From NCBI GenBank assembly GCA_963798745.1, contig CAWCUF010000007.1, forward strand, positions 62,001-126,000: DNA of 64,000 nt, read 5' to 3'. The position numbers were made by a program, and so were the translations under genes. Below the pieces are notes generated by a model. The model saw only the letters and a program-made list of their open reading frames with translations. It made no database searches and was not told the origin of the DNA. Of the stretch, positions 1 to 6,590 are shown piece after piece (the stretch's first letter is position 1; each line of letters begins with the position of its first letter). The stretch is from Prado023 sp963798745 (lineage in GTDB: Bacteria; Actinomycetota; Actinomycetes; S36-B12; CAIYMF01).

Positions 1-52
1 CGGCATCATCCGGCGCGACGCCGTGCCTGCGCGCGGAGTCGTGGACCTTCAC
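1..52 (-). CDS. Start of a toxin-like gene, cut by the window edge
   Basis: On the minus strand a GTG at 52-50 overlaps the stop codon of the antitoxin-like gene (GTGA), and the frame stays open to the window edge, reading V-K-V-H-D-S-A-R-R-H-G-V and on. A short Val-Lys-Val-His-Asp-Ser-Ala-Arg start followed by a helix is common in small actinobacterial toxins encoded just after ribbon-helix-helix antitoxins, which is the reason for the call. Only about 17 codons are visible, so the family is an inference from position and overlap. Confidence 0.45.
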   Translation of the reverse strand, partial: MKVHDSARRHGVAPDDA

Positions 53-297
53 GCGACGTAGGAACGGATGGCCGCCCGGATCGCCTCCGAGCGACTCACA
101 TGGTCACGCTCGGCGCGTTCGGCCAACGCGGCCAAGAGGGTGGCGTCGATCCGTACCGGGACGACCTGCGCGGGGCCGTCCCCGATTGGCTTGCGGCCGC
201 GCTTGCGGAGCTGCTCAACGTCGTATCCGCGTTCGGCCTCCTCTGCCCAGTCCTGAATGTCCTGCTCGGTGACTGGCTTGCCCTGGATCTTCTCCAC
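49..297 (-). CDS. Ribbon-helix-helix (CopG-type) antitoxin
   Basis: An 82-residue protein. The last 40 residues have the ribbon-helix-helix pattern: a strand rich in V-P-V-R-I, then two helices with R-S-E-A-I-R-A-A-I-R near the end. The first half is acidic and helical (E-Q-D-I-Q-D-W-A-E-E-A-E-R-G-Y-D), followed by a basic G-R-K-P linker, as in antitoxins that bind their toxin through one arm and the operator DNA through the other. The GTG at 297-295 was chosen because a TACACT box at 309-304 lies 6 bases upstream, which would give a leaderless transcript. A toxin-like gene overlaps its stop codon. Upstream in-frame codons to 441 look non-coding. Confidence 0.7.
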   Translation of the reverse strand: MEKIQGKPVTEQDIQDWAEEAERGYDVEQLRKRGRKPIGDGPAQVVPVRIDATLLAALAERAERDHVSRSEAIRAAIRSYVA

Positions 298-303
298 GAC
301 AGA

Positions 304-309
304 AGTGTA
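304..309 (-). promoter_or_regulatory. -10 box of the antitoxin gene (leaderless start)
   Basis: TACACT on the minus strand, in a locally AT-rich stretch, ends 6 bases before the GTG at 297. The spacing fits transcription starting at the start codon. No clear -35 is visible. Confidence 0.4.
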
Positions 310-763
310 ATACGAAATAGGCGTCTGGGGAAGCGCGCGTCTGCATGCCTGCTCCAATCTGGGCGATGTTGAGCTGCGACATTGCGCCGGTGCGCCGTGA
401 GGCGCTTGTTGATCGAGTAGGAGGTGAGAGACCTTCACCACCGTCCCGTCGCCTCAGCGCGGACGGGATCGAACTGTTCAACCCCGAGACGACACCCGTC
501 ACGAAGTACCGCTACCGGGGCAACAACATCCCCAACCCCTGGCCCCAGGCTGCCTGAGCAACCCACGGCAGAAACCATGGAGAGCCCGTTGCGTGGAGAC
601 ACGCACGGCGGGTTCGGCGAGCGGCCTGGGGAAACGGACCAGCAGCAATGCCGGCACGGCGCCCCAGGCCGACTCATCCCTGTCGCGCCGTGCCGGTCCC
701 CATGCTGTGGGATTCAGATCCGCCGGACAGACTGTGTTGTTGATACACGAAAGGAGCGCCGGC

Positions 764-1019
764 ATGTCGTTTCAGGCCTATCTCGACGCTATCGAGATGA
801 AGACCGGCAAGACGCCTCAGGAGCTCCTCGACGAAGCCCACGCTCGCGGGCTTCGGACCCGAGACCGCGTCTGGCGAGGTCGTCTCATGGCTAGCGGATG
901 AGTACGGGCTCGGTCGCGGGCAGGCCAAGGCCCTGGCACACGTCGTGAGGATGGCCCAGAGATCTCCGCGCAACACGTGGGCACCGATGGCACCCACCGC
1001 GATGAGAGCACCCTGCTGA
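764..1019 (+). pseudogene. DUF4287 family protein, frameshifted
   Basis: ATG at 764 follows an AAGGAG ribosome site at 751-756. The first 28 codons read M-S-F-Q-A-Y-L-D-A-I-E-M-K-T-G-K-T-P-Q and on, the signature of small DUF4287 proteins. Near 851 the frame breaks: the original frame stops at 901, while the +1 frame continues the family sequence (G-E-V-V-S-W-L-A-D-E-Y-G-L-G, then K-A-L-A-H-V-V) to a TGA at 1017. Joined, they give about 84 residues, slightly more than the family's usual 70-80. The last 20 residues do not look like the family and run into a repeated sequence (977-1045). The function of the family is not established. One-base loss or sequencing error are both possible. Confidence 0.65.
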
Positions 1020-1045
1020 GGCTCGATGGTGTTGCCCATCGCTGA
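977..1045 (-). repeat. Diverged 69-bp repeat, copy A (partner at 4538-4606)
   Basis: 52 of 69 bases match 4538-4606 in the same orientation without gaps. On the minus strand both copies encode related peptides (M-G-N-T-I-E-P-Q-Q-G-A-L-I here; V-G-S-A-V-E-P-P-H-G-A-L-V there). Many of the differences fall at third codon positions, so both are remnants of one coding family. I cannot identify the parent gene. Confidence 0.55.
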
Positions 1046-1176
1046 GCCGCGGCTGAGCTGCGGACGGTATTGCGAGGGGCGCAGGTGTGACGTGCCCCGC
1101 TGCCCAAGTCAGACGCATTCCTGTGCTGGCCCGCTGCGCCGCGTACCGTCCCGGAGGGTGAGGGGGCTGTTGGAGG

Positions 1177-2019
1177 CTACGTCCGGATGGGCTGCAGGGT
1201 GAACGGTTCGCCGGGGGCGAGGATGTGGATGCGGTCGGGGTTGGTGACTTGGTCGTAGAGGGTGGCGGGGTCGGCGTTGAAGGGCGAGAAGTCGGGGGCG
1301 TCCACGCATCCCCAGTGGTGCAGCAGCAGGGGGGTGGTGGGGTAGGTGTTGGCCATCTGGACCGCGCCGGCGAGGCTGAAGTGCCATTCGCTGTCGGAGA
1401 AGTCGAACAGCAGGGCGTCGGGGGCGGGCATGGCCAGGTGGTGCTCGGGGATCAGCCGCGAGTCGCCGGGGGCCCAGATGGTGCCGTCGGGGGTGGTGAT
1501 CCAGAACCCGCAGTAATCCTCGGGCAGAAATGTTCGGGTGGCGTGCTCGGGTGAGTAGTTCTGCCAGTCGTGGTCGGCTGGGGTCAGTTCGACCTGGACC
1601 GCTCCGACGGTGAGTCTTTCGCCGATGCCGTGCCCGTGCGCGGGCAGGCTGTGTTCGGTCATCAGGGAGGCGACGTAGCCGGTGGAGTGGAATGCCTCGG
1701 TGACGCCGGCGAGGTCTCGGCAGGTGGGGACGCTGTAGTGGTCGTTGTCGCTGTGGGTGATCAGTACGGCGTCGAGCCGCGGTACGGCGCCTGCAGCGAT
1801 GGGCGTGTTGATCAGCAGGGGCATGTCGAACCCGCTGAGGACCGGGTCGATCATGAGTGTGGTGCCGCGGCTGTTGACCAGGAAGCCGGCCATGCCCAGC
1901 CAGCGCAGCACGGTGCCCTCGGAGGACTCGAAAGCGGCCGGGCCGAACGGCTGGGTGGCGGGGGCCTTCGCTTGGCCGGTGCTCGCCCGGGGGGTGTAGC
2001 TCGGGGTTGGGGTGGTCAT
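1177..2019 (-). CDS. MBL-fold metal-dependent hydrolase (UlaG-like)
   Basis: 280 residues. The N-terminal strand-turn (T-V-L-R-W-L-G-M-A-G-F-L-V) and the D-P near residue 60 are typical of UlaG/RNase Z-like members of the metallo-beta-lactamase fold. The metal motif reads T-H-S-D-N-D-H-Y (HxxxDH in place of the usual HxHxDH), followed by a second His-Asp region (T-P-A-D-H-D-W) and a late acidic/His site (W-A-P-G-D-S). The likely role is hydrolysis of a phosphoester or lactone; the substrate cannot be told. The ATG at 2019 was chosen because GGAGAA lies about 10 bases upstream; 16 further codons upstream are open but lack a ribosome site. No signal peptide, so cytoplasmic. It is divergent from the broken regulator at 2157, an arrangement typical of regulator and target. 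Confidence 0.75.
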   Translation of the reverse strand: MTTPTPSYTPRASTGQAKAPATQPFGPAAFESSEGTVLRWLGMAGFLVNSRGTTLMIDPVLSGFDMPLLINTPIAAGAVPRLDAVLITHSDNDHYSVPTCRDLAGVTEAFHSTGYVASLMTEHSLPAHGHGIGERLTVGAVQVELTPADHDWQNYSPEHATRTFLPEDYCGFWITTPDGTIWAPGDSRLIPEHHLAMPAPDALLFDFSDSEWHFSLAGAVQMANTYPTTPLLLHHWGCVDAPDFSPFNADPATLYDQVTNPDRIHILAPGEPFTLQPIRT

Positions 2020-2156
2020 CTCTGGTTCTCCGTTGCGGTGGGTGGGGTTGTTCCTGGGGCAAGGCAACCAGAGCCCGGCGACTTGTGGGAGTCCCTGTTG
2101 TGAGGGGTACCGGTGGTGACTCCCACGCCCGTGGATGCGTGCGTAGGGTCAGGTGC

Positions 2157-2848
2157 GTGGACAATCGCAGCGAGGCGCGCGACTTCCTGGTCACCCGTCG
2201 GGCCCGGATCAGCCCAGCCGAGGTCGGCCTGCCCGATGAAGGCCAGTTCGGCGTCGGTCAGGCGCGAGGCCCGGGCCACCGCGTCGAGCACCCCCGCCGA
2301 GACCCCGGTGACCTGCACGACCTGGCCCGCGCCCAGGGCCCGGCCCGACGGCGCGCGGCCCGCCGCCCGTCACGGGTGCGCCCCGAGGTGCAGGCCACCC
2401 TGGACGCGTTCACCGGGGGGCCGGCGTTCGTGCGAAATGGTCGCATGGAGGTGCTGGCCGCCAACCTGCTCGGCCGCGCGGTCTCTGCCGAGGTCTTCGA
2501 GGACCTGGTGGCCCCGCCGAACCTGGCCCGGTACGTGTTCCTGAAACTCCGTGCCCACGAGTTCTACGACGACTGGGACCGGGCCGCCGACTACAACGTC
2601 GCGGTCCTGCGTGCTCACGCAGGGCGTGACCCCATGACCCCGACCTGGCCGCTCTGGTCGGGGTCCTGGCCACCCGGTCCGAGGAGTTCCGGACCCGCTG
2701 GGCGGCCCACAACGTGAAGGCCCACTACACCGGCACCGACCAGTCCCTGCAGTTGCTTGCCTCCTGGGCCGCCGCCCAGGAAGCCGAGGCGCATTCGGAT
2801 TCCCCCCGCCTCGCCGAGACCGGCCACGCCCCCTCGGGGCCGTCGTGA
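2157..2848 (+). pseudogene. XRE-family regulator with MmyB-like domain, rearranged and frameshifted
   Basis: The GTG at 2157 starts V-D-N-R-S-E-A-R-D-F-L, the N-terminus of XRE regulators with a C-terminal MmyB ligand domain. After G-L-P (2226-2234) the plus-strand frame is nonsense, but the minus strand over about 2235-2316 encodes the missing stretch (G-V-S-A-G-V-L-D-A-V-A-R-A, then L-T-D-A-E-L-A-F). Plus-strand sense resumes at D-L-A-R-A near 2319. About 30 residues of the helix-turn-helix are absent. The MmyB domain follows (F-V-R-N-G-R-M-E-V-L-A-A-N, then A-R-Y-V-F-L), but after A-G-R-D-P near 2635 a second frame change is needed to reach T-R-S-E-E-F-R-T-R-W-A-A-H-N and the TGA at 2846. 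The protein cannot work as it stands. Its end overlaps the MFS start (GTGA), so it was the regulator of that exporter. Confidence 0.75.
2235..2316. other. Small inverted segment inside the regulator pseudogene
   Basis: About 82 bp whose minus strand, not plus strand, encodes the regulator residues expected at this place. Flipping it back restores a continuous family-like reading from G-L-P into the helix before D-L-A-R-A, apart from the missing helix-turn-helix core. The edges are placed by family resemblance and are good to a few bases only. Confidence 0.55.
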
Positions 2849-4455
2849 GCACCGACACCGCCGCGGGCGGAGCCGGGTCCGCGCTGGCGCCGTTCCGGCA
2901 GCGCACGTTCACGTGGCTGTGGCTGGGGGTGGTGGTCGCCAGCGTGGGGATGTGGGCCCAGACCGTCGGCGCGCAATGGTTGTTCGTCGACGACCCCAAC
3001 GCCGCCACCATCGTCACCCTCGTGCAGACCGCCACCCAACTACCGGTCGTCCTGCTGGCCCTGCCGGCTGGTGTGCTGTCCGACGCGTTCGACCGCCGCT
3101 GGCTGCTGTTCGCCACCCAGGCCTACGTCATGCTCGTGGCGGTGGTGATGGCCGTGCTGGCCGCGGCCGGGCGGATGACCCCGGGGCTGATGCTGGCGCT
3201 GATGTTCTCCGCCGGAGCCGGGCTGGCGTTCCAGGTGCCCACCTGGCAGCCCCTGATCGCCGAGCTGGTGCCCCGCTCCCAGCTGGCCGCAGCCACCCGG
3301 CTGGACATGGTCAGCGTCAACGTGGCCCGCGCGGCCGGCCCCGCGATCGCCGGACTGATCATCGCCGCGTGGGGCGTGCCGCCCGTGTTCGGGTTCACCG
3401 CCCTGTGCGCGGGCGTCCTGGCCACCGTCCTGCTGGCCTGGCGACGCCCCGCACCGCTGGCCGGGAACCGGGAGCGGTTCCTGCCCGCCCTGCGGGCCGG
3501 CGGGCGCTACGTGCGCCACGAACCCGTGGTCCGGGTGATCCTGGGTCGCCTGGCCATGTTCGTCGCCCCGGCCGCCGCCCTGTGGGCGCTGCTGCCCCTG
3601 ATCGCCAGCCAGCAGCTCGGCCTGCAAGCCGGCGGGTACGGGCTACTGTTCGCCGCGCTGGGCGCCGGGGCCGTCCTCGGGGCGCTGACCCTGGGCCGGG
3701 TCACTCGGCACCTGTCGTCCAACGCCCTGCTCAGCGTGGTCGGGCTGGCCTACGCGGCCGCCCTCGCCGGGACCATGCTCGCCCCGGGGCTGGTCGTCGC
3801 GATCCCGCTGCTGGTGATCGCCGGTTACGCATGGACCGCCACCGTGTCCACCGTGAACGCCGAGCTGCAGCTGTTCCTGCCCAGCTGGGTGCGTGCCCGC
3901 GCGATCGCCGTGTACCTGATGAGCTTCCTGGGCACCATGGCCCTCGCGTCCCCCCTGTGGGGCCTGCTCACCCAGCACGCCGGCCTACCAGTAGCCGTGT
4001 ACACCGCCGCCGCCCTCGTCGCCCTCGGCGCCGTCGCCGGACTCGCCCTGCGGATCCCGGAATCCCAGGACCTCGACCCGGCCGCGCTGGAGTACTGGAA
4101 CGACCCCAGCCTGGGCATCGCCCCCGAACCCGACGCAGGACCCGTCCAGGTGCTCGTCGAATACCACGTCCCACCCGAGCACGAGACCGACTGGCTGGCC
4201 GCCATGCAGGACATGCGCCGCTCCCGGCTACGCAGCGGCGCGTTCCGTTGGGAGCTCTACCGCGTCGGTGAACGCCCCGACCAGTTCCTCGAGATCTTCG
4301 CCGTCCCGTCCTGGGCCGAGCACGAACGCCAGCACCAACACCGCCTCACCGCCGAGGATCAGGCCATCGAGGAAGCCGCCTTCGCCTACACCACCACCAC
4401 ACCCACAGCCGAGCACCTGCTCCCCCCGCAACCCACAGCCGACCGGACCCCCTGA
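2845..4455 (+). CDS. MFS exporter of the EntS/MFS_3 type
   Basis: 536 residues with about 11-12 membrane segments between residues 20 and 410. The loop after segment 2 has the MFS signature (G-V-L-S-D-A-F-D-R-R). Residues about 430-520 form a soluble tail (V-Q-V-L-V-E-Y-H-V-P near its start, F-L-E-I-F-A-V-P-S-W near its end) that looks like the dimeric alpha-beta barrel found at the C-terminus of many MFS_3 (DUF894) transporters. These are drug or siderophore exporters of the inner membrane, driven by the proton gradient. The start GTG overlaps the broken regulator (GTGA), so the pair was one transcript; with the regulator broken, control is probably lost or changed. Substrate unknown. Confidence 0.8.
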   Translation: MSTDTAAGGAGSALAPFRQRTFTWLWLGVVVASVGMWAQTVGAQWLFVDDPNAATIVTLVQTATQLPVVLLALPAGVLSDAFDRRWLLFATQAYVMLVAVVMAVLAAAGRMTPGLMLALMFSAGAGLAFQVPTWQPLIAELVPRSQLAAATRLDMVSVNVARAAGPAIAGLIIAAWGVPPVFGFTALCAGVLATVLLAWRRPAPLAGNRERFLPALRAGGRYVRHEPVVRVILGRLAMFVAPAAALWALLPLIASQQLGLQAGGYGLLFAALGAGAVLGALTLGRVTRHLSSNALLSVVGLAYAAALAGTMLAPGLVVAIPLLVIAGYAWTATVSTVNAELQLFLPSWVRARAIAVYLMSFLGTMALASPLWGLLTQHAGLPVAVYTAAALVALGAVAGLALRIPESQDLDPAALEYWNDPSLGIAPEPDAGPVQVLVEYHVPPEHETDWLAAMQDMRRSRLRSGAFRWELYRVGERPDQFLEIFAVPSWAEHERQHQHRLTAEDQAIEEAAFAYTTTTPTAEHLLPPQPTADRTP

Positions 4456-4537
4456 GCACCGAAAAGCAACCCGGCGAGGAACCCGGAACCGCCCCGATCG
4501 CCGAGGCAGGCCACAGGGTGCTGTCAACCCTCAGAAT

Positions 4538-4606
4538 GTGGGCTCTGACGGCAGCCACCCGGACGAGCGCACCATGCGGAGGCTCGACGGCACTACCCAC
4601 AGCTGA
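4538..4606 (-). repeat. Diverged 69-bp repeat, copy B (partner at 977-1045)
   Basis: Same orientation as copy A and about 75% identical without gaps. It lies immediately beside the serine-recombinase remnant. The two copies bracket the block holding the hydrolase, the broken regulator and the MFS exporter. Confidence 0.55.
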
Positions 4607-4900
4607 TCGCAGCTCCGATGGGGGTCCACATCTGTGTCGGGCTTTGCCAGGGGTCGATGCCGTCCTGGACCGACCGGGTGCCAATCCCCTTCTCGCGCAG
4701 CATCTTGACGGTGTTGAATACGTGGATGAGGGAGCGGCCGAGCCGGTCGACCCGCCACGCGACCACGGTGTCGCCGGAGGTCGCGTAGTCCAGGGCCCGG
4801 ACATCCCGGGTCGGTTGGCCGCGACCCCGGAGCCGGAGGTGACGTCGGCGAAGATGTCGCGCGGCTCCACCCCGGCGACTGTCTGGCCGGGAGCAACTCG
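4593..4900 (-). pseudogene. Serine recombinase (resolvase/invertase) remnant
   Basis: On the minus strand two frames together give a resolvase-like sequence. One frame (upstream, near 4870-4800) reads D-I-F-A-D-V-T-S-G-S-G, then N-R-P-G-M. A second frame reads A-L-D-Y-A-T-S-G-D-T-V-V-A-W, then R-V-D-R-L-G-R-S-L, the conserved Leu-Asp-Arg-Leu-Gly-Arg-Ser segment, and ends at 4593. The N-terminal catalytic Ser region is not readable and the C-terminal DNA-binding domain is missing, so it is inactive. It marks past mobile DNA next to the repeat copy at 4538. Neighbouring sequence to 5025 carries nothing I can identify. Confidence 0.65.
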
Positions 4901-5024
4901 GTTGCCTTGTTCCGCACTCCGGTGGCCACAACCTGTCAGGCGTCTTTCGTCTCCCTGCCGCGGTGCCTCGGATCAGAGCACCGCGCGCCCCAGCACTCAT
5001 TGCAGTGCGCATCTCGCTATGTTG

Positions 5025-5040
5025 ACCGCGACGTCGCGGT
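5025..5040. promoter_or_regulatory. Perfect 16-bp palindrome upstream of nuoA
   Basis: ACCGCGACGTCGCGGT is a perfect dyad 30 bases before the nuoA start. TATGTT at 5018-5023 could be a -10 box that places transcription start inside it. A regulator site at the operon promoter is the simplest reading; the binding protein is unknown. Confidence 0.45.
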
Positions 5041-5070
5041 TGGTGCGTTTGCTGGCAGTAAGAGATCGGG

Positions 5071-5421
5071 GTGCCGATGTACTGGGGCTTGTCATCCCTT
5101 GCGTTCGTCGGGGTTCTCGCCGTCTGTGTGCCCTACGCGGTCAATCGCATCCTGGCGCCGGCGCCGAGTGCGATCGAGGTGTTGCCGTTCCATTCGGGTT
5201 GGGTGCCCGAGGAGCATGCGCTGTCACGATTTCACGTGCGGTGGTACCTGGCCACGCTTGTCTTCCTCGCGTTCGACGTCGAGATGCTGTTCATGTACCC
5301 CTGGGCGGTGGTGGTGGCTGAACTCGGCGCCTCGGCGGTCATCGAGATGTTCGCGTTCCTCGGCGCACTGCTGTTGGCGGTCCTGTGGGCCTGGCGGGAG
5401 GGGGCCTTCCGGTGGGTCTGA
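5071..5421 (+). CDS. nuoA: NuoA-like membrane subunit of complex I
   Basis: 116 residues and three membrane segments, the normal NuoA size and layout. The end of the first loop and the second helix are clear: R-F-H-V-R-W-Y-L-A-T, then F-L-A-F-D-V-E-M-L-F-M-Y-P-W-A, which is the NuoA signature F-D-V-E-x-x-F-x-Y-P-W. The loop that in working complex I reads Y-E-C-G and lies at the quinone site is F-H-S-G here, so the conserved Glu-Cys pair is gone. GTG at 5071 is the start, with an in-frame ATG at 5077. First gene of the eight-gene operon; its last 10 bases overlap the next gene. Confidence 0.85.
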   Translation: MPMYWGLSSLAFVGVLAVCVPYAVNRILAPAPSAIEVLPFHSGWVPEEHALSRFHVRWYLATLVFLAFDVEMLFMYPWAVVVAELGASAVIEMFAFLGALLLAVLWAWREGAFRWV

Positions 5422-6590
5422 CATCGTTCGTGGGGCGCTCTGCTCTGCGGGCGACGCGTGTCCTGTGTGTGGAGGGCCCCGGCCAGTGGCTGACGAGGGT
5501 CGCGGTGGAGCGTGAGGTTGAGCGCCGAGGCTGGCGGCCCGCGCTGACTCCGGCCGATGCGGACGTGCTGGTCGTCTGCGGTTCGGCAGGGACGGTGTAC
5601 GAGGACCTCGTTTCGCAGTTGTGGGAGCAGTTGCCCGGCCCCCGCGCTCAGGTCCACGTCGACAATGGCCGTGGTGTCTCGCCGACGCTGGACGCAGCGG
5701 CGGCTGTTCTGTTGGACGCCGATGCCCAGCGGGACGATGCCAGAACCCGCCACAGCACACCGGACCACGAGGGCATGGACCAGGAGGGGATGGACCACGG
5801 CGGGATAGACCACGGCGGGATGGACCACGGCGGGATGGACCACGGCGACGGCGGGATGGACCAGGAGGGGATGGACCACGGCGGGATGGAACCGAACGGG
5901 ATTCCGCTGGCTGGTGGTGGCGGGGACCGCGACGGACTTGAGATGGACGTCCTGCATGTCCGGCTCGGCCCGGTACTGCCGCACTGGCCGGCGGGATTCG
6001 TTCTGCGCTGCTCCCTCCAGGGGGACGTCATCGTGCATGCCGAAGCGTCACACATCGACTCGCAGACCGTCGTGTCGCGCACTGTGCGGGGCGGGACCGT
6101 CGAGCCGGCCTTCGAACAGGGGCGCCCGGTGGGGTCTGTCGCGGCTGCGCGCCGGTGCGACGACGTTTCGGCACTGCTCGGACTGGCGGGCTGGGACCGC
6201 GCGGCCGCGCTGGCTCGTCGAGCTCGCGACCACCACCTCGACGGGGATCTGCAGGCGGCGCATGCGGCGGTGGCCCGGTTGGACGGGGTTGTGGGTCGCT
6301 CGCGGATGTTGCGGTGGTCGTTGCGCGGGCTTGCCCGTGTCGACGACCAGCGGGCCGCGGAGCTCGGTCTGCCGCCCGGGCTGACCGGTGATGCTCTTGA
6401 CCGGCTGCGCGCGGCGCTGTTCTGGCTCACCAGTCCCGCGGACGATCGGCCGGAAGGCGATGGTCCCTCGGTGCCTGCGGAGGCGGTGGCGCAGCTGGCC
6501 ACCGGTCTGGACCTCGCCGCCGCCCGGCTCGTGGTTGCGAGCCTGGGCCTGAGCCGGGTCGAGCGGGACCTGGCGGTGAGTCATGGTTGA
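5412..6590 (+). CDS. Fused, degenerate NuoB/NuoD-like protein with a Met-Asp-His-Gly repeat
   Basis: 392 residues from a GTG at 5412 that overlaps nuoA; it sits exactly where nuoB-C-D would be. Residues about 14-85 follow the NuoB pattern (A-D-A-D-V-L-V-V-C-G, then L-W-E-Q-L-P-G-P-R) but have none of the four cluster cysteines in place. Residues about 114-160 are a low-complexity Met-Asp-His-Gly-Gly repeat. Residues about 177-392 begin like NuoD (L-G-P-V-L-P-H-W-P-A-G-F-V-L-R against the usual G-P-x-H-P-x-x-H-G-V-L-R, then G-D-V-I-V-H-A-E-A) but lack the quinone-site His-His and continue as an Arg/Ala-rich helical region. I infer an adaptor or cap on the membrane arm that no longer does redox chemistry. 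The family link rests on these short matches and needs a structure or profile comparison. Confidence 0.55.
   Translation: MGLTSFVGRSALRATRVLCVEGPGQWLTRVAVEREVERRGWRPALTPADADVLVVCGSAGTVYEDLVSQLWEQLPGPRAQVHVDNGRGVSPTLDAAAAVLLDADAQRDDARTRHSTPDHEGMDQEGMDHGGIDHGGMDHGGMDHGDGGMDQEGMDHGGMEPNGIPLAGGGGDRDGLEMDVLHVRLGPVLPHWPAGFVLRCSLQGDVIVHAEASHIDSQTVVSRTVRGGTVEPAFEQGRPVGSVAAARRCDDVSALLGLAGWDRAAALARRARDHHLDGDLQAAHAAVARLDGVVGRSRMLRWSLRGLARVDDQRAAELGLPPGLTGDALDRLRAALFWLTSPADDRPEGDGPSVPAEAVAQLATGLDLAAARLVVASLGLSRVERDLAVSHG
5761..5891 (+). repeat. 15-bp tandem repeat encoding Met-Asp-His-Gly-Gly
   Basis: About eight imperfect 15-base units (core ATGGACCACGGCGGG) within the fused NuoB/D-like gene, translating to M-D-H-G-G with variants M-D-Q-E-G and I-D-H-G-G. 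The register keeps the reading frame. Met/His/Asp clusters of this kind are typical of copper-binding segments. Confidence 0.8.

Noticed and set aside
424..557. Plus-strand frame ending with F-N-P-E-T-T-P-V-T-K-Y-R-Y-R-G-N-N-I-P-N-P-W
   Set aside because: It reads like the tail of a real protein, but there is no start, ribosome site or recognised family, so it is at most a fragment I cannot name.
5761..5891. CRISPR-like array of short repeats
   Set aside because: The 15-bp units are contiguous with no unique spacers and encode an in-frame Met-Asp-His-Gly repeat.
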